DNA of 64,000 nt, from positions 9,405,505 to 9,469,504 of the forward strand of contig OU452233.1 of the NCBI GenBank assembly GCA_911728455.2. The letters are read 5' to 3'. Made by a program: the position numbers and the translations under genes. The DNA comes from Marthasterias glacialis (lineage: Eukaryota > Echinodermata > Asteroidea > Forcipulatida > Asteriidae). The notes below the pieces were generated by a model. The model was not told the DNA's origin. It was given only the letters and a program-made list of their open reading frames with translations, and did no database searches. Positions 1 through 11,188 of the stretch are shown piece by piece (the first letter of the stretch is position 1; each line of letters begins with the position of its first letter).

Positions 1-186
1 TTTTCCCGGCCAGCCAGGGCCATCTTCCGCCTTGAAATCACCAGGGAGCGGGGCTGCTCCGAATGCGCTTCAAACGCCTGTCTTATTGCACTTTTGTAAA
101 CGAAGCTGCAACATAGACAAAACAAGACTTACCAACGGCTTTATCTCCCAAAGTATTGGCGGGAAACTGACAAGTCTGACACGGTT

Positions 187-211
187 GGAAAGCCCTGTTC
201 ATGGGCTTTCC
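187..211. repeat. Conserved hairpin of the satellite monomer (representative copy)
   Basis: GGAAAGCCC (187-195) is followed by a 7-base loop, TGTTCAT, and by the exact inverse complement GGGCTTTCC (203-211). The same hairpin appears in nearly every monomer. The common variants either change the loop (gttcctg, ttttcat) or change one base next to the loop (cataggctttcc), which shortens the stem to 8 bp. The clearly broken copies I noticed are near 23,967, 37,563 and 47,760. Its function is unknown. It could fold in a transcript or extrude as a cruciform, but nothing here shows either. Confidence 0.85.
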
Positions 212-430
212 GAAAATGCCGGTCTTGGGGCTGCCAGATAAATGGGGAGGATGCCAGGGACCGTGGAGTGAGGACACCCCGAGGATGTCCAGTTCATACG
301 GCCATGCTGTGTGTACGTCAACAATAGCCAAGGCCGCTATGAGCGTGCTGGACCGAAGCCAGCTAAAAAAACGCCGAAAAAAGAAGTCGGCAGCGCCAAG
401 ACCAATAACTCCAGAAATACTGGGGCTAGA

Positions 431-442
431 GAGAAATTTCTC
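431..442. repeat. Perfect 12-bp palindrome in the monomer (representative copy)
   Basis: GAGAAATTTCTC is self-complementary. It lies in the most variable short block of the monomer. Other classes have AGAATATTCT (for example 38,285-38,294) or AGAAATTTCT, which are also palindromic, while the gaggaattttttg and gagaatattattg classes keep only the AATT or AATATT core. It could be a dyad-symmetric binding site or simply a mutable AT-rich spot. Confidence 0.8.
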
Positions 443-2229
443 GTACCTGCAGTTAGCTGCCATAGTCCTGCATCCGAAAATCTGGTTTTCCCGGCCAGCC
501 AGGGCCATCTTCCGCCTTGAAATCACCAGGGAGCGGGGCTGCTCCGAATGCGCTTCAAACGCCTGTCTTATTGCACTTTTGTAAACGAAGCTGCAACATA
601 GACAAAACAAGACTTACCAACGGCTTTATCTCCCAAAGTATTGGCGGGAAACTGACAAGTCTGACACGGTTGGAAAGCCCTGTTCATGGGCTTTCCGAAA
701 ATGCCGGTCTTGGGGCTGCCAGATAAATGGGGAGGATGCCAGGGACCGTGGAGTGAGGACACCCCGAGGATGTCCAGTTCATACGGCCATGCTGTGTGTA
801 CGTCAACAATAGCAAAGGCCGCTATGAGTGTGCTGGACCGAAGCCAGCTAAAAAAACGCCGAAAAAAGAAGTCGGCAGCGCCAAGACCAATAACTCCAGA
901 AATACTGGGGCTAGAGAGAAATTTCTCGTACCTGCAGTTAGCTGCCATAGTCCTGCATCCACAAATCTGGTTTTCCCGGCCAGCCAGGGCCATCTTCCGC
1001 CTTGAAATCACCAGGGAGCGGGGCTGCTCCGAATGCGCTTCAAACGCCTGTCTAATGGCACTTTTGTACACGAAGCTGCAACATAGAGAAAACAAGACTT
1101 AGCAACGGCTTTATCTCCCAAAGTATTGGCGGGAAACTGACAAATCTGACACGGTTGGAAAGCCCTGTTCATGGGCTTTCCGAAAATGCCGGTCTTGGGG
1201 CTGCCGGATAAATAGGAAGGATGCCAGGGACCGTGGAGTGAGGACACCCCGAGGATGTCCAATTCATACGGCCATGCTGTGTGTACGTCAACAATAGCCA
1301 AGGCCGCTATGTGTGTGCTGGACCGAAGCCAGCTAAAAAAACGCCGAAAAAAGAAGTCGGCAGCGCCAAGACCAATAACTCCAGAAATACTGGGGCTAGA
1401 GAGAATATTATTGTACCTGCAGTTAGCTGCCATAGTCCTGCATCCGAAAATCTGGTTTTCCCGGCCAGCCAGGGCCATCTTCCGCCTTGAAATCACCAGG
1501 GAGCGGGGATGCTCCGAATGCGCTTCAAACGCCTGTCTTATGGCACTTTTGTACACGAAGCTGCAACATAGAGAAAACAAGACTTAGCAACGGCTTTATC
1601 TCCCAAAGTATTAGCGGGAAACTGACAAGTCTGACACGGTTGGAAAGCCCTGTTCATGGGCTTTCCGAAAATGCCGGTCTTAGGGCTGCCGGATAAACAG
1701 GAAGGATGCCAGGGACCGTGGAGTGAGGACACCCCGAGGATGTCCAGTTCATACGGCCATGCTGTGTGTACGTCAACAATAGCCAAGGCCGCTATGAGCG
1801 TGCTGGACCGAAGCCAGCTAAAAAAACGCCGAAAAAAGAAGTCGGCAGCGCCAAGACCAATAACTCCAGAAATACTGGGGCTAGAGAGAAATTTCTCGTA
1901 CCTGCAGTTAGCTGCCATAGTCCTGCATCCGAAAATCTGGTTTTCCCGGCCAGCCAGGGCCATCTTCCGCCTTGAAATCACCAGGGAGCGGGGCTGCTCC
2001 GAATGCGCTTCAAACGCCTGTCTTATGGCACTTTTGTAAACGAAGCTGCAACATAGACAAAACAAGACTTACCAACGGCTTTATCTCCCAAAGTATTGGC
2101 GGGAAACTGACAAGTCTGACACGGTTGGAAAGCCCTGTTCATGGGCTTTCCGAAAATGCCGGTCTTGGGGCTGCCAGATAAATAGGGAGGATGCCAGGGA
2201 CCGTGGAGTGAGGACACCCCGAGGATGTC

Positions 2230-3600
2230 CAGTTCATACGGCCATGCTGTGTGTACGTCAACAATAGCAAAGGCCGCTATGAGTGTGCTGGACCGAAGCC
2301 AGCTAAAAAAACGCCGAAAAAAGAAGTCGGCAGCGCCAAGACCAATAACTCCAGAAATACTGGGGCTAGAGAGAAATTTCTCGTACCTGCAGTTAGCTGC
2401 CATAGTCCTGCATCAGAAAATCTGGTTTTCCCGGCCAGCCAGGGCCATCTTCCGCCTTGAAATCACCAGGGAGCGGGGCTGCTCCGAATGCGCTTCAAAC
2501 GCCTGTCTAATGGCACTTTTGTACACGAAGCTGCAACATAGAGAAAACAAGACTTAGCAACGGCTTTATCTCCCAAAGTATTGGCGGGAAACTGACAAAT
2601 CTGACACGGTTGGAAAGCCCTGTTCATGGGCTTTCCGAAAATGCCGGTCTTGGGGCTGCCGGATAAATAGGAAGGATGCCAGGGACCGTGGAGTGAGGAC
2701 ACCCCGAGGATGTCCAATTCATACGGCCATGCTGTGTGTACGTCAACAATAGCCAAGGCCGCTATGTGTGTGCTGGACCGAAGCCAGCTAAAAAAACGCC
2801 GAAAAAAGAAGTCGGCAGCGCCAAGACCAATAACTCCAGAAATACTGGGGCTAGAGAGAATATTATTGTACCTGCAGTTAGCTGCCATAGTCCTGCATCC
2901 GAAAATCTGGTTTTCCCGGCCAGCCAGGGCCAACTTCCGCCTTGAAATCACCAGGGAGCGGGGATGCTCCGAATGCGCTTCAAACGCCTGTCTTATGGAA
3001 CTTTTGTAAACGAAGCTGCAACATAGACAAAACAAGACTTAGCAACGGCTTTATCTCCCAAAGTATTAGCGGGAAACTGACAAGTCTGACACGGTTGGAA
3101 AGCCCTGTTCATGGGCTTTCCGAAAATGCCGGTCTTAGGGCTGCCGGATAAACAGGAAGGATGCCAGGGACCGTGGAGTGAGGACACCCCGAGGATGTCC
3201 AGTTCATACGGCCATGCTGTGTGTACGTCAACAATAGCCAAGGCCGCTATGAGCGTGCTGGACCGAAGCCAGCTAAAAAAACGCCGAAAAAAGAAGTCGG
3301 CAGCGCCAAGACCAATAACTCCAGAAATACTGGGGCTAGAGAGAAATTTTTCGTACCTGCAGTTAGCTGCCATAGTCCTGCATCCGAAAATCTGGTTTTC
3401 CCGGCCAGCCAGGGCCATCTTCCGCCTTGAAATCACCAGGGAGCGGGGCTGCTCCGAATGCGCTTCAAACGCCTGTCTTATGGCACTTTTGTAAACGAAG
3501 CTGCAACATAGACAAAACAAGACTTACCAACGGCTTTATCTCCCAAAGTATTGGCGGGAAACTGACAAGTCTGACACGGTTGGAAAGCCCTGTTCATGGG
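2230..3600. repeat. Satellite block duplicated at about 5,626-6,996 (offset 3,396 bp, 7 monomers)
   Basis: Rare variants recur in the same order in both blocks: catcagaaaatctgg, tctaatggcac, gagaatattattg, gggccaacttccgcc, ttatggaactttt and gaaatttttcgtacc. The offset equals seven monomers. This is the signature of unequal exchange or block duplication rather than independent mutation. The edges are approximate because all monomers are similar. Confidence 0.8.
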
Positions 3601-6600
3601 CTTTCCGAAAATGCCGGTCTTGGGGCTGCCGGATAAATAGGGAGGATGCCAGGGACCGTGGAGTGAGGACACCCCGAGGATGTCCAGTTCATACGGCCAT
3701 GCTGTGTGTACGTCAACAATAGCAAAGGCCGCTATGAGTGTGCTGGACCGAAGCCAGCTAAAAAAACGCCGAAAAAAGAAGTCGGCAGCGCCAAGACCAA
3801 TAACTCCAGAAATACTGGGGCTAGAGAGAAATTTCTCGTACCTGCAGTTAGCTGCCATAGTCCTGCATCCGAAAATCTGGTTTTCCCGGCCAGCCAGGGC
3901 CATCTTCCGCCTTGAAATCACCAGGGAGCGGGGATGCTCCGAATGCGCTTCAAACGCCTGTCTTATGGCACTTTTGTACACGAAGCTGCAACATAGAGAA
4001 AACAAGACTTAGCAACGGCTTTATCTCCCAAAGTATTAGCGGGAAACTGACAAGTCTGACACGGTTGGAAAGCCCTGTTCATGGGCTTTCCGAAAATGCC
4101 GGTCTTAGGGCTGCCGGATAAACAGGAAGGATGCCAGGGACCGTGGAGTGAGGACACCCCGAGGATGTCCAGTTCATACGGCCATGCTGTGTGTACGTCA
4201 ACAATAGCCAAGGCCGCTATGAGCGTGCTGGACCGAAGCCAGCTAAAAAAACGCCGAAAAAAGAAGTCGGCAGCGCCAAGACCAATAACTCCAGAAATAC
4301 TGGGGCTAGAGAGAAATTTCTCGTACCTGCAGTTAGCTGCCATAGTCCTGCATCCGAAAATCTGGTTTTCCCGGCCAGCCAGGGCCATCTTCCGCCTTGA
4401 AATCACCAGGGAGCGGGGCTGCTCCGAATGCGCTTCAAACGCCTGTCTTATGGCACTTTTGTAAACGAAGCTGCAACATAGACAAAACAAGACTTACCAA
4501 CGGCTTTATCTCCCAAAGTATTGGCGGGAAACTGACAAGTCTGACACGGTTGGAAAGCCCTGTTCATGGGCTTTCCGAAAATGCCGGTCTTGGGGCTGCC
4601 AGATAAATAGGGAGGATGCCAGGGACCGTGGAGTGAGGACACCCCGAGGATGTCCAGTTCATACGGCCATGCTGTGTGTACGTCAACAATAGCAAAGGCC
4701 GCTATGAGTGTGCTGGACCGAAGCCAGCTAAAAAAACGCCGAAAAAAGAAGTCGGCAGCGCCAAGACCAATAACTCCAGAAATACTGGGGCTAGAGAGAA
4801 ATTTCTCGTACCTGCAGTTAGCTGCCATAGTCCTGCATCCGAAAATCTGGTTTTCCCGGCCAGCCAGGGCCATCTTCCGCCTTGAAATCACCAGGGAGCG
4901 GGGCTGCTCCGAATGCGCTTCAAACGCCTGTCTAATGGCACTTTTGTACACGAAGCTGCAACATAGAGAAAACAAGACTTAGCAACGGCTTTATCTCCCA
5001 AAGTATTGGCGGGAAACTGACAAATCTGACACGGTTGGAAAGCCCTGTTCATGGGCTTTCCGAAAATGCCGGTCTTGGGGCTGCCGGATAAATAGGAAGG
5101 ATGCCAGGGACCGTGGAGTGAGGACACCCCGAGGATGTCCAATTCATACGGCCATGCTGTGTGTACGTCAACAATAGCCAAGGCCGCTATGTGTGTGCTG
5201 GACCGAAGCCAGCTAAATAAACGGCCGAAAAAAGAAGTCGGCAGCGCCAAGACCAATAACTCCAGAAATACTGGGGCTAGAGAGAAATTTCTCGTACCTG
5301 CAGTTAGCTGCAATAGTCCTGCATTCGAAAATCTGGTTTTCCTGGCCAGCCAGGGCCATTTTCCGCCTTGAAATCACCAGGGAGCGGGGCTGCTCCGAAT
5401 GCGCTTCAAACGCCTGTCTTATGGCACTTTTGTAAACGAAGCTGCAACATAGACAAAACAAGACTTAGCAACGGCTTTATCTCCCACAGTATTGGCGGGA
5501 AACTGACAAGTCTGACACGGTTGGAAAGCCCTGTTCATGGGCTTTCCGAAAATGCCGGTCTTGGGGCTGCCAGATAAATGGGGAGGATGCCAGGGACCGT
5601 GGAGTGAGGACACCCCGAGGATGTCCAGTTCATACGGCCATGCTGTGTGTACGTCAACAATAGCAAAGGCCGCTATGAGTGTGCTGGACCGAAGCCAGCT
5701 AAAAAAACGCCGAAAAAAGAAGTCGGCAGCGCCAAGACCAATAACTCCAGAAATACTGGGGCTAGAGAGAAATTTCTCGTACCTGCAGTTAGCTGCCATA
5801 GTCCTGCATCAGAAAATCTGGTTTTCCCGGCCAGCCAGGGCCATCTTCCGCCTTGAAATCACCAGGGAGCGGGGCTGCTCCGAATGCGCTTCAAACGCCT
5901 GTCTAATGGCACTTTTGTACACGAAGCTGCAACATAGAGAAAACAAGACTTAGCAACGGCTTTATCTCCCAAAGTATTGGCGGGAAACTGACAAATCTGA
6001 CACGGTTGGAAAGCCCTGTTCATGGGCTTTCCGAAAATGCCGGTCTTGGGGCTGCCGGATAAATAGGAAGGATGCCAGGGACCGTGGAGTGAGGACACCC
6101 CGAGGATGTCCAATTCATACGGCCATGCTGTGTGTACGTCAACAATAGCCAAGGCCGCTATGTGTGTGCTGGACCGAAGCCAGCTAAAAAAACGCCGAAA
6201 AAAGAAGTCGGCAGCGCCAAGACCAATAACTCCAGAAATACTGGGGCTAGAGAGAATATTATTGTACCTGCAGTTAGCTGCCATAGTCCTGCATCCGAAA
6301 ATCTGGTTTTCCCGGCCAGCCAGGGCCAACTTCCGCCTTGAAATCACCAGGGAGCGGGGATGCTCCGAATGCGCTTCAAACGCCTGTCTTATGGAACTTT
6401 TGTAAACGAAGCTGCAACATAGACAAAACAAGACTTAGCAACGGCTTTATCTCCCAAAGTATTAGCGGGAAACTGACAAGTCTGACACGGTTGGAAAGCC
6501 CTGTTCATGGGCTTTCCGAAAATGCCGGTCTTAGGGCTGCCGGATAAACAGGAAGGATGCCAGGGACCGTGGAGTGAGGACACCCCGAGGATGTCCAGTT

Positions 6601-8278
6601 CATACGGCCATGCTGTGTGTACGTCAACAATAGCCAAGGCCGCTATGAGCGTGCTGGACCGAAGCCAGCTAAAAAAACGCCGAAAAAAGAAGTCGGCAGC
6701 GCCAAGACCAATAACTCCAGAAATACTGGGGCTAGAGAGAAATTTTTCGTACCTGCAGTTAGCTGCCATAGTCCTGCATCCGAAAATCTGGTTTTCCCGG
6801 CCAGCCAGGGCCATCTTCCGCCTTGAAATCACCAGGGAGCGGGGCTGCTCCGAATGCGCTTCAAACGCCTGTCTTATGGCACTTTTGTAAACGAAGCTGC
6901 AACATAGACAAAACAAGACTTACCAACGGCTTTATCTCCCAAAGTATTGGCGGGAAACTGACAAGTCTGACACGGTTGGAAAGCCCTGTTCATGGGCTTT
7001 CCGAAAATGCCGGTCTTGGGGCTGCCAGATAAATAGGGAGGATGCCAGGGACCGTGGAGTGAGGACACCCCGAGGATGTCCAGTTCATACGGCCATGCTG
7101 TGTGTACGTCAACAATAGCAAAGGCCGCTATGAGTGTGCTGGACCGAAGCCAGCTAAAAAAACGCCGAAAAAAGAAGTCGGCAGCGCCAAGACCAATAAC
7201 TCCAGAAATACTGGGGCTAGAGAGAAATTTCTCGTACCTGCAGTTAGCTGCCATAGTCCTGCATCAGAAAATCTGGTTTTCCCGGCCAGCCAGGGCCATC
7301 TTCCGCCTTGAAATCACCAGGGAGCGGGGCTGCTCCGAATGCGCTTCAAACGCCTGTCTAATGGCACTTTTGTACACGAAGCTGCAACATAGAGAAAACA
7401 AGACTTAGCAACGGCTTTATCTCCCAAAGTATTGGCGGGAAACTGACAAATCTGACACGGTTGGAAAGCCCTTTTCATGGGCTTTCCGAAAATGCCGGTC
7501 TTGGGGCTGCCGGATAAATAGGAAGGATGCCAGGGACCGTGGAGTGAGGACACCCCGAGGATGTCCAATTCATACGGCCATGCTGTGTGTACGTCAACAA
7601 TAGCCAAGGCCGCTATGTGTGTGCTGGACCGAAGCCAGCTAAATAAACAGCCGAAAAAAGAAGTCGGCAGCGCCAAGACCAATAACTCCTAAAATACTGG
7701 GGCTAGAGAGAAATTTCTCGTACCTGCAGTTAGCTGCAATAGTCCTGCATTCGAAAATCTGGTTTTCCTGGCCAGCCAGGGCCATTTTCCGCCTTGAAAT
7801 CACCAGGGAGCGGGGCTGCTCCGAATGCGCTTCAAACGCCTGTCTTATGGCACTTTTGTACACGAAGCTGCAACATAGAGAAAACAAGACTTAGCAACGG
7901 CTTTATCTCCCACAGTATTGGCGGGAAACTGACAAGTCTGACACGGTTGGAAAGCCCTGTTCATGGGCTTTCCGAAAATGCCGGTCTTGGGGCTGCCAGA
8001 TAAATGGGGAGGATGCCAGGGACCGTGGAGTGAGGACACCCCGAGGATGTCCAGTTCATACGGCCATGCTGTGTGTACGTCAACAATAGCAAAGGCCGCT
8101 ATGAGTGTGCTGGACCGAAGCCAGCTAAAAAAACGCCGAAAAAAGAAGTCGGCAGCGCCAAGACCAATAACTCCAGAAATACTGGGGCTAGAGAGAAATT
8201 TCTCGTACCTGCAGTTAGCTGCCATAGTCCTGCATCCGAAAATCTGGTTTTCCCGGCCAGCCAGGGCCATCTTCCGCC

Positions 8279-11188
8279 TTGAAATCACCAGGGAGCGGGG
8301 ATGCTCCGAATGCGCTTCAAACGCCTGTCTTATGGCACTTTTGTACACGAAGCTGCAACATAGAGAAAACAAGACTTAGCAACGGCTTTATCTCCCAAAG
8401 TATTAGCGGGAAACTGACAAGTCTGACACGGTTGGAAAGCCCTGTTCATGGGCTTTCCGAAAATGCCGGTCTTAGGGCTGCCGGATAAACAGGAAGGATG
8501 CCAGGGACCGTGGAGTGAGGACACCCCGAGGATGTCCAGTTCATACGGCCATGCTGTGTGTACGTCAACAATAGCCAAGGCCGCTATGAGCGTGCTGGAC
8601 CGAAGCCAGCTAAAAAAACGCCGAAAAAAGAAGTCGGCAGCGCCAAGACCAATAACTCCAGAAATACTGGGGCTAGAGAGAAATTTCTCGTACCTGCAGT
8701 TAGCTGCCATAGTCCTGCATCCGAAAATCTGGTTTTCCCGGCCAGCCAGGGCCATCTTCCGCCTTGAAATCACCAGGGAGCGGGGCTGCTCCGAATGCGC
8801 TTCAAACGCCTGTCTTATGGCACTTTTGTAAACGAAGCTGCAACATAGACAAAACAAGACTTACCAACGGCTTTATCTCCCAAAGTATTGGCGGGAAACT
8901 GACAAGTCTGACACGGTTGGAAAGCCCTGTTCATGGGCTTTCCGAAAATGCCGGTCTTGGGGCTGCCAGATAAATGGGGAGGATGCCAGGGACCGTGGAG
9001 TGAGGACACCCCGAGGATGTCCAGTTCATACGGCCATGCTGTGTGTACGTCAACAATAGCAAAGGCCGCTATGAGTGTGCTGGACCGAAGCCAGCTAAAA
9101 AAACGCCGAAAAAAGAAGTCGGCAGCGCCAAGACCAATAACTCCAGAAATACTGGGGCTAGAGAGAAATTTCTCGTACCTGCAGTTAGCTGCCATAGTCC
9201 TGCATCAGAAAATCTGGTTTTCCCGGCCAGCCAGGGCCATCTTCCGCCTTGAAATCACCAGGGAGCGGGGCTGCTCCGAATGCGCTTCAAACGCCTGTCT
9301 AATGGCACTTTTGTACACGAAGCTGCAACATAGAGAAAACAAGACTTAGCAACGGCTTTATCTCCCAAAGTATTGGCGGGAAACTGAAAAATCTGACACG
9401 GTTGGAAAGCCCTGTTCATGGGCTTTCCGAAAATGCCGGTCTTGGGGCTGCCGGATAAATAGGAAGGATGCCAGGGACCGTGGAGTGAGGACACCCCGAG
9501 GATGTCCAATTCATACGGCCATGCTGTGTGTACGTCAACAATAGCCAAGGCCGCTATGTGTGTGCTGGACCGAAGCCAGCTAAAAAAACGCCGAAAAAAG
9601 AAGTCGGCAGCGCCAAGACCAATAACTCCAGAAATACTGGGGCTAGAGAGAATATTATTGTACCTGCAGTTAGCTGCCATAGTCCTGCATCCGAAAATCT
9701 GGTTTTCCCGGCCAGCCAGGGCCATCTTCCGCCTTGAAATCACCAGGGAGCGGGGATGCTCCGAATGCGCTTCAAACGCCTGTCTTATGGCACTTTTGTA
9801 CACGAAGCTGCAACATAGAGAAAACAAGACTTAGCAACGGCTTTATCTCCCAAAGTATTAGCGGGAAACTGACAAGTCTGACACGGTTGGAAAGCCCTGT
9901 TCATGGGCTTTCCGAAAATGCCGGTCTTAGGGCTGCCGGATAAACAGGAAGGATGCCAGGGACCGTGGAGTGAGGACACCCCGAGGATGTCCAGTTCATA
10001 CGGCCATGCTGTGTGTACGTCAACAATAGCCAAGGCCGCTATGAGCGTGCTGGACCGAAGCCAGCTAAAAAAACGCCGAAAAAAGAAGTCGGCAGCGCCA
10101 AGACCAATAACTCCAGAAATACTGGGGCTAGAGAGAAATTTCTCGTACCTGCAGTTAGCTGCCATAGTCCTGCATCCGAAAATCTGGTTTTCCCGGCCAG
10201 CCAGGGCCATCTTCCGCCTTGAAATCACCAGGGAGCGGGGCTGCTCCGAATGCGCTTCAAACGCCTGTCTTATGGCACTTTTGTAAACGAAGCTGCAACA
10301 TAGACAAAACAAGACTTACCAACGGCTTTATCTCCCAAAGTATTGGCGGGAAACTGACAAGTCTGACACGGTTGGAAAGCCCTGTTCATGGGCTTTCCGA
10401 AAATGCCGGTCTTGGGGCTGCCAGATAAATAGGGAGGATGCCAGGGACCGTGGAGTGAGGACACCCCGAGGATGTCCAGTTCATACGGCCATGCTGTGTG
10501 TACGTCAACAATAGCAAAGGCCGCTATGAGTGTGCTGGACCGAAGCCAGCTAAAAAAACGCCGAAAAAAGAAGTCGGCAGCGCCAAGACCAATAACTCCA
10601 GAAATACAGGGGCTAGAGAGAAATTTCTCGTACCTGCAGTTAGCTGCCATAGTCCTGCATCAGAAAATCTGGTTTTCCCGGCCAGCCAGGGCCATCTTCC
10701 GCCTTGAAATCACCAGGGAGCGGGGCTGCTCCGAATGCGCTTCAAACGCCTGTCTAATGGCACTTTTGTACACGAAGCTGCAACATAGAGAAAACAAGAC
10801 TTAGCAACGGCTTTATCTCCCAAAGTATTGGCGGGAAACTGACAAATCTGACACGGTTGGAAAGCCCTGTTCATGGGCTTTCCGAAAATGCCGGTCTTGG
10901 GGCTGCCGGATAAATAGGAAGGATGCCAGGGACCGTGGAGTGAGGACACCCCGAGGATGTCCAATTCATACGGCCATGCTGTGTGTACGTCAACAATAGC
11001 CAAGGCCGCTATGAGCGTGCTGGACCGAAGCCAGCTAAAAAAACGCCGAAAAAAGAAGTCGGCAGCGCCAAGACCAATAACTCCAGAAATACTGGGGCTA
11101 GAGAGAAATTTCTCGTACCTGCAGTTAGCTGCAATAGTCCTGCATTCGAAAATCTGGTTTTCCTGGCCAGCCAGGGCCATTTTCCGCC
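8279..11188. repeat. Trimeric higher-order repeat, two 1,455-bp units
   Basis: Monomer classes follow the order gggatgctcc type (8,279; 9,734), gggctgctcc with gtaaacgaag (8,764; 10,219), then the tctaatggc type (9,249; 10,704). The class order repeats every three monomers. The same three-class order is also seen around 1,487-2,941 and 2,942 onward. The second trimer is not a perfect copy: its last monomer carries gagaaatttctcg with ttcgaaaatctgg and ttttcctgg where the first has gagaatattattg. Confidence 0.75.

Larger units (their letters stand above)
1..485. repeat. Representative satellite monomer
   Basis: This is one complete 485-bp period, given as a reference unit; the phase is arbitrary. 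In order it holds the gaaatcaccagggagcgggg segment (from about 36), a cttcaaacgcctg segment, the 9-bp-stem hairpin (187-211), the ggatgccagggaccg segment (from about 249), a run of seven A residues (364-371 region) that varies in length between monomers, and a 12-bp palindrome (431-442). Monomers in the right half of the window are mostly 486 bp, chiefly because the A-run or the following C is longer by one. Confidence 0.95.

Noticed and set aside
1..485. CENP-B box in the monomer
   Set aside because: No position on either strand combines the TTCG and CGGG core at the required spacing.
1..485. Hammerhead ribozyme in the satellite
   Set aside because: The hairpin followed by GAAA suggested it, but the CTGATGA core is absent on both strands.
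83..610. Long open frames of 69-190 codons in every monomer, on both strands and in several frames
   Set aside because: They overlap each other on opposite strands, cross monomer boundaries, change length with A-run indels and end at class-specific stops. No domain is recognisable, and repetition in about 118 copies follows from the satellite alone.
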